Source: Candidatus Lindowiibacteriota bacterium
Lineage (GTDB): Bacteria > Lindowbacteria > 2-12-FULL-62-27
Assembly (NCBI GenBank): GCA_023249255.1
Contig: JAHFCY010000160.1
Coordinates: forward strand, 1 to 7,966
Direction of reading: 5' to 3'
DNA: 7,966 bases
The notes under the pieces were generated by a model. The model made no database searches. It was not told the DNA's origin and was given only the letters and a program-made list of their open reading frames with translations. This document shows, one piece after another, positions 6,477 through 7,966 of this stretch; position 1 is the first letter of the stretch; every line of letters starts with the position of its first letter. The position numbers and the translations under genes are program-made.

Positions 6477-7823
6477 ATGCCAGTAACTGCCCCAACATCT
6501 CGTGTCGACGGCAAAGCCATTCTTGCGCAGGCCGAAAAATACCGCGACGACATGGTCAAGTTTCTCCGGGATCTCATCCGCCTTCCTTCCGAAAGCACCC
6601 AGGAGGAAAAAGTCGTCCTGCGCATCAAGCAGGAAATGGAAAAACTCGGGTTTGACGAAGTCCACATCGACAAGTTCGGCAACATCCGGGGCCGCGTCGG
6701 CAACGGCAGCCGAAAATTCGCCATTGACGCCCACATCGACACCGTCGGCGTCGGCGATCCCGACACGTGGAAATGGGATCCGTTCGAGGGCAAGGTTGAA
6801 AACGGAATCATCTACGGTCGGGGCGCCTGCGATCAGACCGGCGGCATGGTCAGCGCCGTCTACGCCGGCCGGATCCTCAAGGACCTCGGCATCGGCGGCG
6901 ACTATTCGGTCTACATGGTCGGATCGGTCATGGAGGAGGACTGCGACGGCCAGTGCTGGCTCTACATTCTCCGCGAGGAAAATCCGGGCATCGAGTGCGT
7001 CATCATCACCGAGCCGACCAATCTTCAGATTTACCGCGGCCATCGCGGCCGGATGGAAATTGAAGTCACGACGAAGGGCCTGTCGTGCCACGGCAGCGCT
7101 CCGGAGCGCGGCGTGAATGCCGTCTACAAGATGGCGCCCATCGTCAAGCAGATCGAGGCGCTGAACGGCAAACTGCGCAAGCACAATTTCCTCGGTAAAG
7201 GCACCGTCACGATCAGCGACATCCGCGCGACCTCGCCGTCGCTCTGCGCCGTCGCCGACAGTTGTACAATCCATCTCGACCGGCGTCTCACGGCGGGCGA
7301 AACGAAAGAGATCGCGGTTGCCGAAGTCAAAGCCGCCGCAAAACGCGCGGGATCGCCGGAGGCGCAGGTGCGGATCCTTGAGTACCGCCGCCCGACCTGG
7401 CGGAATTTGGTCTATCCGATGGAAAAATATTATCCGACGTGGGTCTTTGAGGAAAATCATCCGCTGATTCAGTGCGCATCCGAAGCATACAAGCGGGTAT
7501 TCGCGAAGAAAGCTCCCGTCGGCAAGTGGACATTCAGCACGAACGGCGTGTCCATCGCGGGCCTCTGCGGCGTCCCCTGTTTCGGGTTCGGACCCGCCGA
7601 GGAGAGCACGGCGCACAGCCCGATGGATCAGTGTCCGATCGACCATCTCGTCAAAGCCGCGGCATTCTACGCGACGTTTGTTCCGACTTACGTCCAGACC
7701 ACGCGCCGGGACGAGATCACCATGAGCGGCAAATCTTCCGCGTCTGCCGAGTCCCGGTCCGGCAACGGCCGTCGGCCCGCCCGCGCATCCCGAAAACCAT
7801 CGAAGGGAAAGAAGGGTCGCTGA
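6477..7823 (+). CDS. ygeY: YgeY family M20 hydrolase (selenium/purine cluster peptidase)
   Basis: A 448-residue zinc-dependent hydrolase of the M20/ArgE-DapE family, most like YgeY. YgeY lies in the same anaerobic purine/selenium-hydroxylase gene sets as SsnA and YqeA, where it probably cleaves an amide intermediate; the true substrate is not settled by sequence. Metal-site residues: H86 and D88 in DAHIDTVGVGD, D119 in YGRGACDQTGG, the acidic pair E153-E154 in SVMEEDCDGQCW, E179 in IITEPTNLQIYRGHRGR, and H380 in STAHSPMDQC. The dimerisation (lid) domain falls at about 190-305. E. coli YgeY is about 403 residues (from memory); the extra length here is largely a Ser/Arg/Lys/Gly-rich tail from about 411 to 448, with a short N-terminal extension. 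It follows glyA by 31 bases with a strong ribosome site, and the next gene starts two bases after its stop. Confidence 0.93.
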   Translation: MPVTAPTSRVDGKAILAQAEKYRDDMVKFLRDLIRLPSESTQEEKVVLRIKQEMEKLGFDEVHIDKFGNIRGRVGNGSRKFAIDAHIDTVGVGDPDTWKWDPFEGKVENGIIYGRGACDQTGGMVSAVYAGRILKDLGIGGDYSVYMVGSVMEEDCDGQCWLYILREENPGIECVIITEPTNLQIYRGHRGRMEIEVTTKGLSCHGSAPERGVNAVYKMAPIVKQIEALNGKLRKHNFLGKGTVTISDIRATSPSLCAVADSCTIHLDRRLTAGETKEIAVAEVKAAAKRAGSPEAQVRILEYRRPTWRNLVYPMEKYYPTWVFEENHPLIQCASEAYKRVFAKKAPVGKWTFSTNGVSIAGLCGVPCFGFGPAEESTAHSPMDQCPIDHLVKAAAFYATFVPTYVQTTRRDEITMSGKSSASAESRSGNGRRPARASRKPSKGKKGR

Positions 7824-7825
7824 CG

Positions 7826-7966
7826 TTGACGGACGCGCTGAAAGCCAAGGTCAAACTCGTCGGACTGGACGCGTCAAAACGTCCGGTCGTCATTCTCGAC
7901 TGCGGCGACCGCGTCCTGCCCATCTGGGTCGGTCCCTTCGAAGCCACAGCGATCAGCTCCGTTCTG
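7826..7966 (+). CDS. Bifunctional nuclease family (DUF151) protein, N-terminal fragment
   Basis: 47 codons are visible before the right edge. The translation, beginning at a TTG, reads KVKLVGLDASKRPVVIL (7-23 counting the TTG as 1), then RVLPIWVGPFEATAIS (29-44), matching the start of the BFN/DUF151 domain, in which LPIWIGxxEAxAI is the hallmark. Family members have been described as nucleases or stress-response proteins; the role here is unknown. The TTG at 7826 is chosen because no ATG or GTG fits nearby; the purine-rich AAGGGAAAGAAGGG before it (7803-7816) overlaps the ygeY end. With only two bases between the ygeY stop and this start, translation is probably coupled, though a functional link to purine breakdown is not implied. 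Confidence 0.82.
   Translation, partial: MTDALKAKVKLVGLDASKRPVVILDCGDRVLPIWVGPFEATAISSVL

Noticed and set aside
5930-6811. Minus-strand open frame of 293 codons across glyA and ygeY
   Set aside because: Spans the ends of two well-supported plus-strand genes and shows only low-complexity shadow sequence.
2777-7823. Selenoprotein genes in the cluster
   Set aside because: Although the family is named for selenium metabolism, each gene reads through to a normal stop with full length and no internal TGA needing selenocysteine.
1-7966. Archaeal origin of the window
   Set aside because: Suggested by the polymerase alone; GlyA of Escherichia-like type, Shine-Dalgarno sites and the bifunctional nuclease gene favour a bacterium. 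Not fully excluded.

Overview
The window is GC-rich, densely coding DNA that most likely comes from an uncultivated anaerobic bacterium whose phylum I cannot place. Bacterial signs are an Escherichia-like serine hydroxymethyltransferase, clear Shine-Dalgarno sites before glyA and ygeY, candidate sigma70-like promoters, and the start of a bifunctional-nuclease (DUF151) gene. The DNA polymerase is of the archaeal-like family B type, which is unusual for a bacterium and suggests old horizontal exchange or a lineage that keeps this enzyme.

Layout: two divergent blocks meet at about 2694-2776. Leftward (minus strand) are a small MazG-like nucleotide pyrophosphohydrolase (2382-2693) and, 46 bases further on, a family B DNA polymerase (1-2335). 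The polymerase has intact exonuclease and polymerase motifs, and its C-terminus runs off the left edge. This pair reads as a replication or repair plus nucleotide-pool-cleaning unit. Rightward (plus strand) are carbamate kinase (2777-3721), SsnA-type amidohydrolase (3690-5102), serine hydroxymethyltransferase GlyA (5177-6445), YgeY-type M20 hydrolase (6477-7823) and the first 47 codons of a bifunctional nuclease family gene (7826 to the right edge).

Carbamate kinase (YqeA-like), SsnA and YgeY are members of the 'selenium-dependent molybdenum hydroxylase' gene set of Escherichia and clostridia, now linked to anaerobic purine/urate breakdown. Here they form a reduced cluster with glyA inserted between ssnA and ygeY. 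A plausible reading is that purine-derived carbamoyl phosphate is cashed in for ATP by carbamate kinase, while glycine and one-carbon units from the same pathway are converted to serine by GlyA. The hydroxylase, YgfK, YgeW, YgeX and hydantoinase partners are not in this window.

Non-coding features are few. The most striking is a 52-base AT-rich palindromic array of TGATATCA units between ssnA and glyA (5101-5152). A second short tandem repeat, three copies of a GCGACGA heptamer, lies in frame inside ssnA. Candidate promoters sit in the divergent gap and near the 3' end of glyA. I saw no RNA gene, CRISPR array or insertion sequence.
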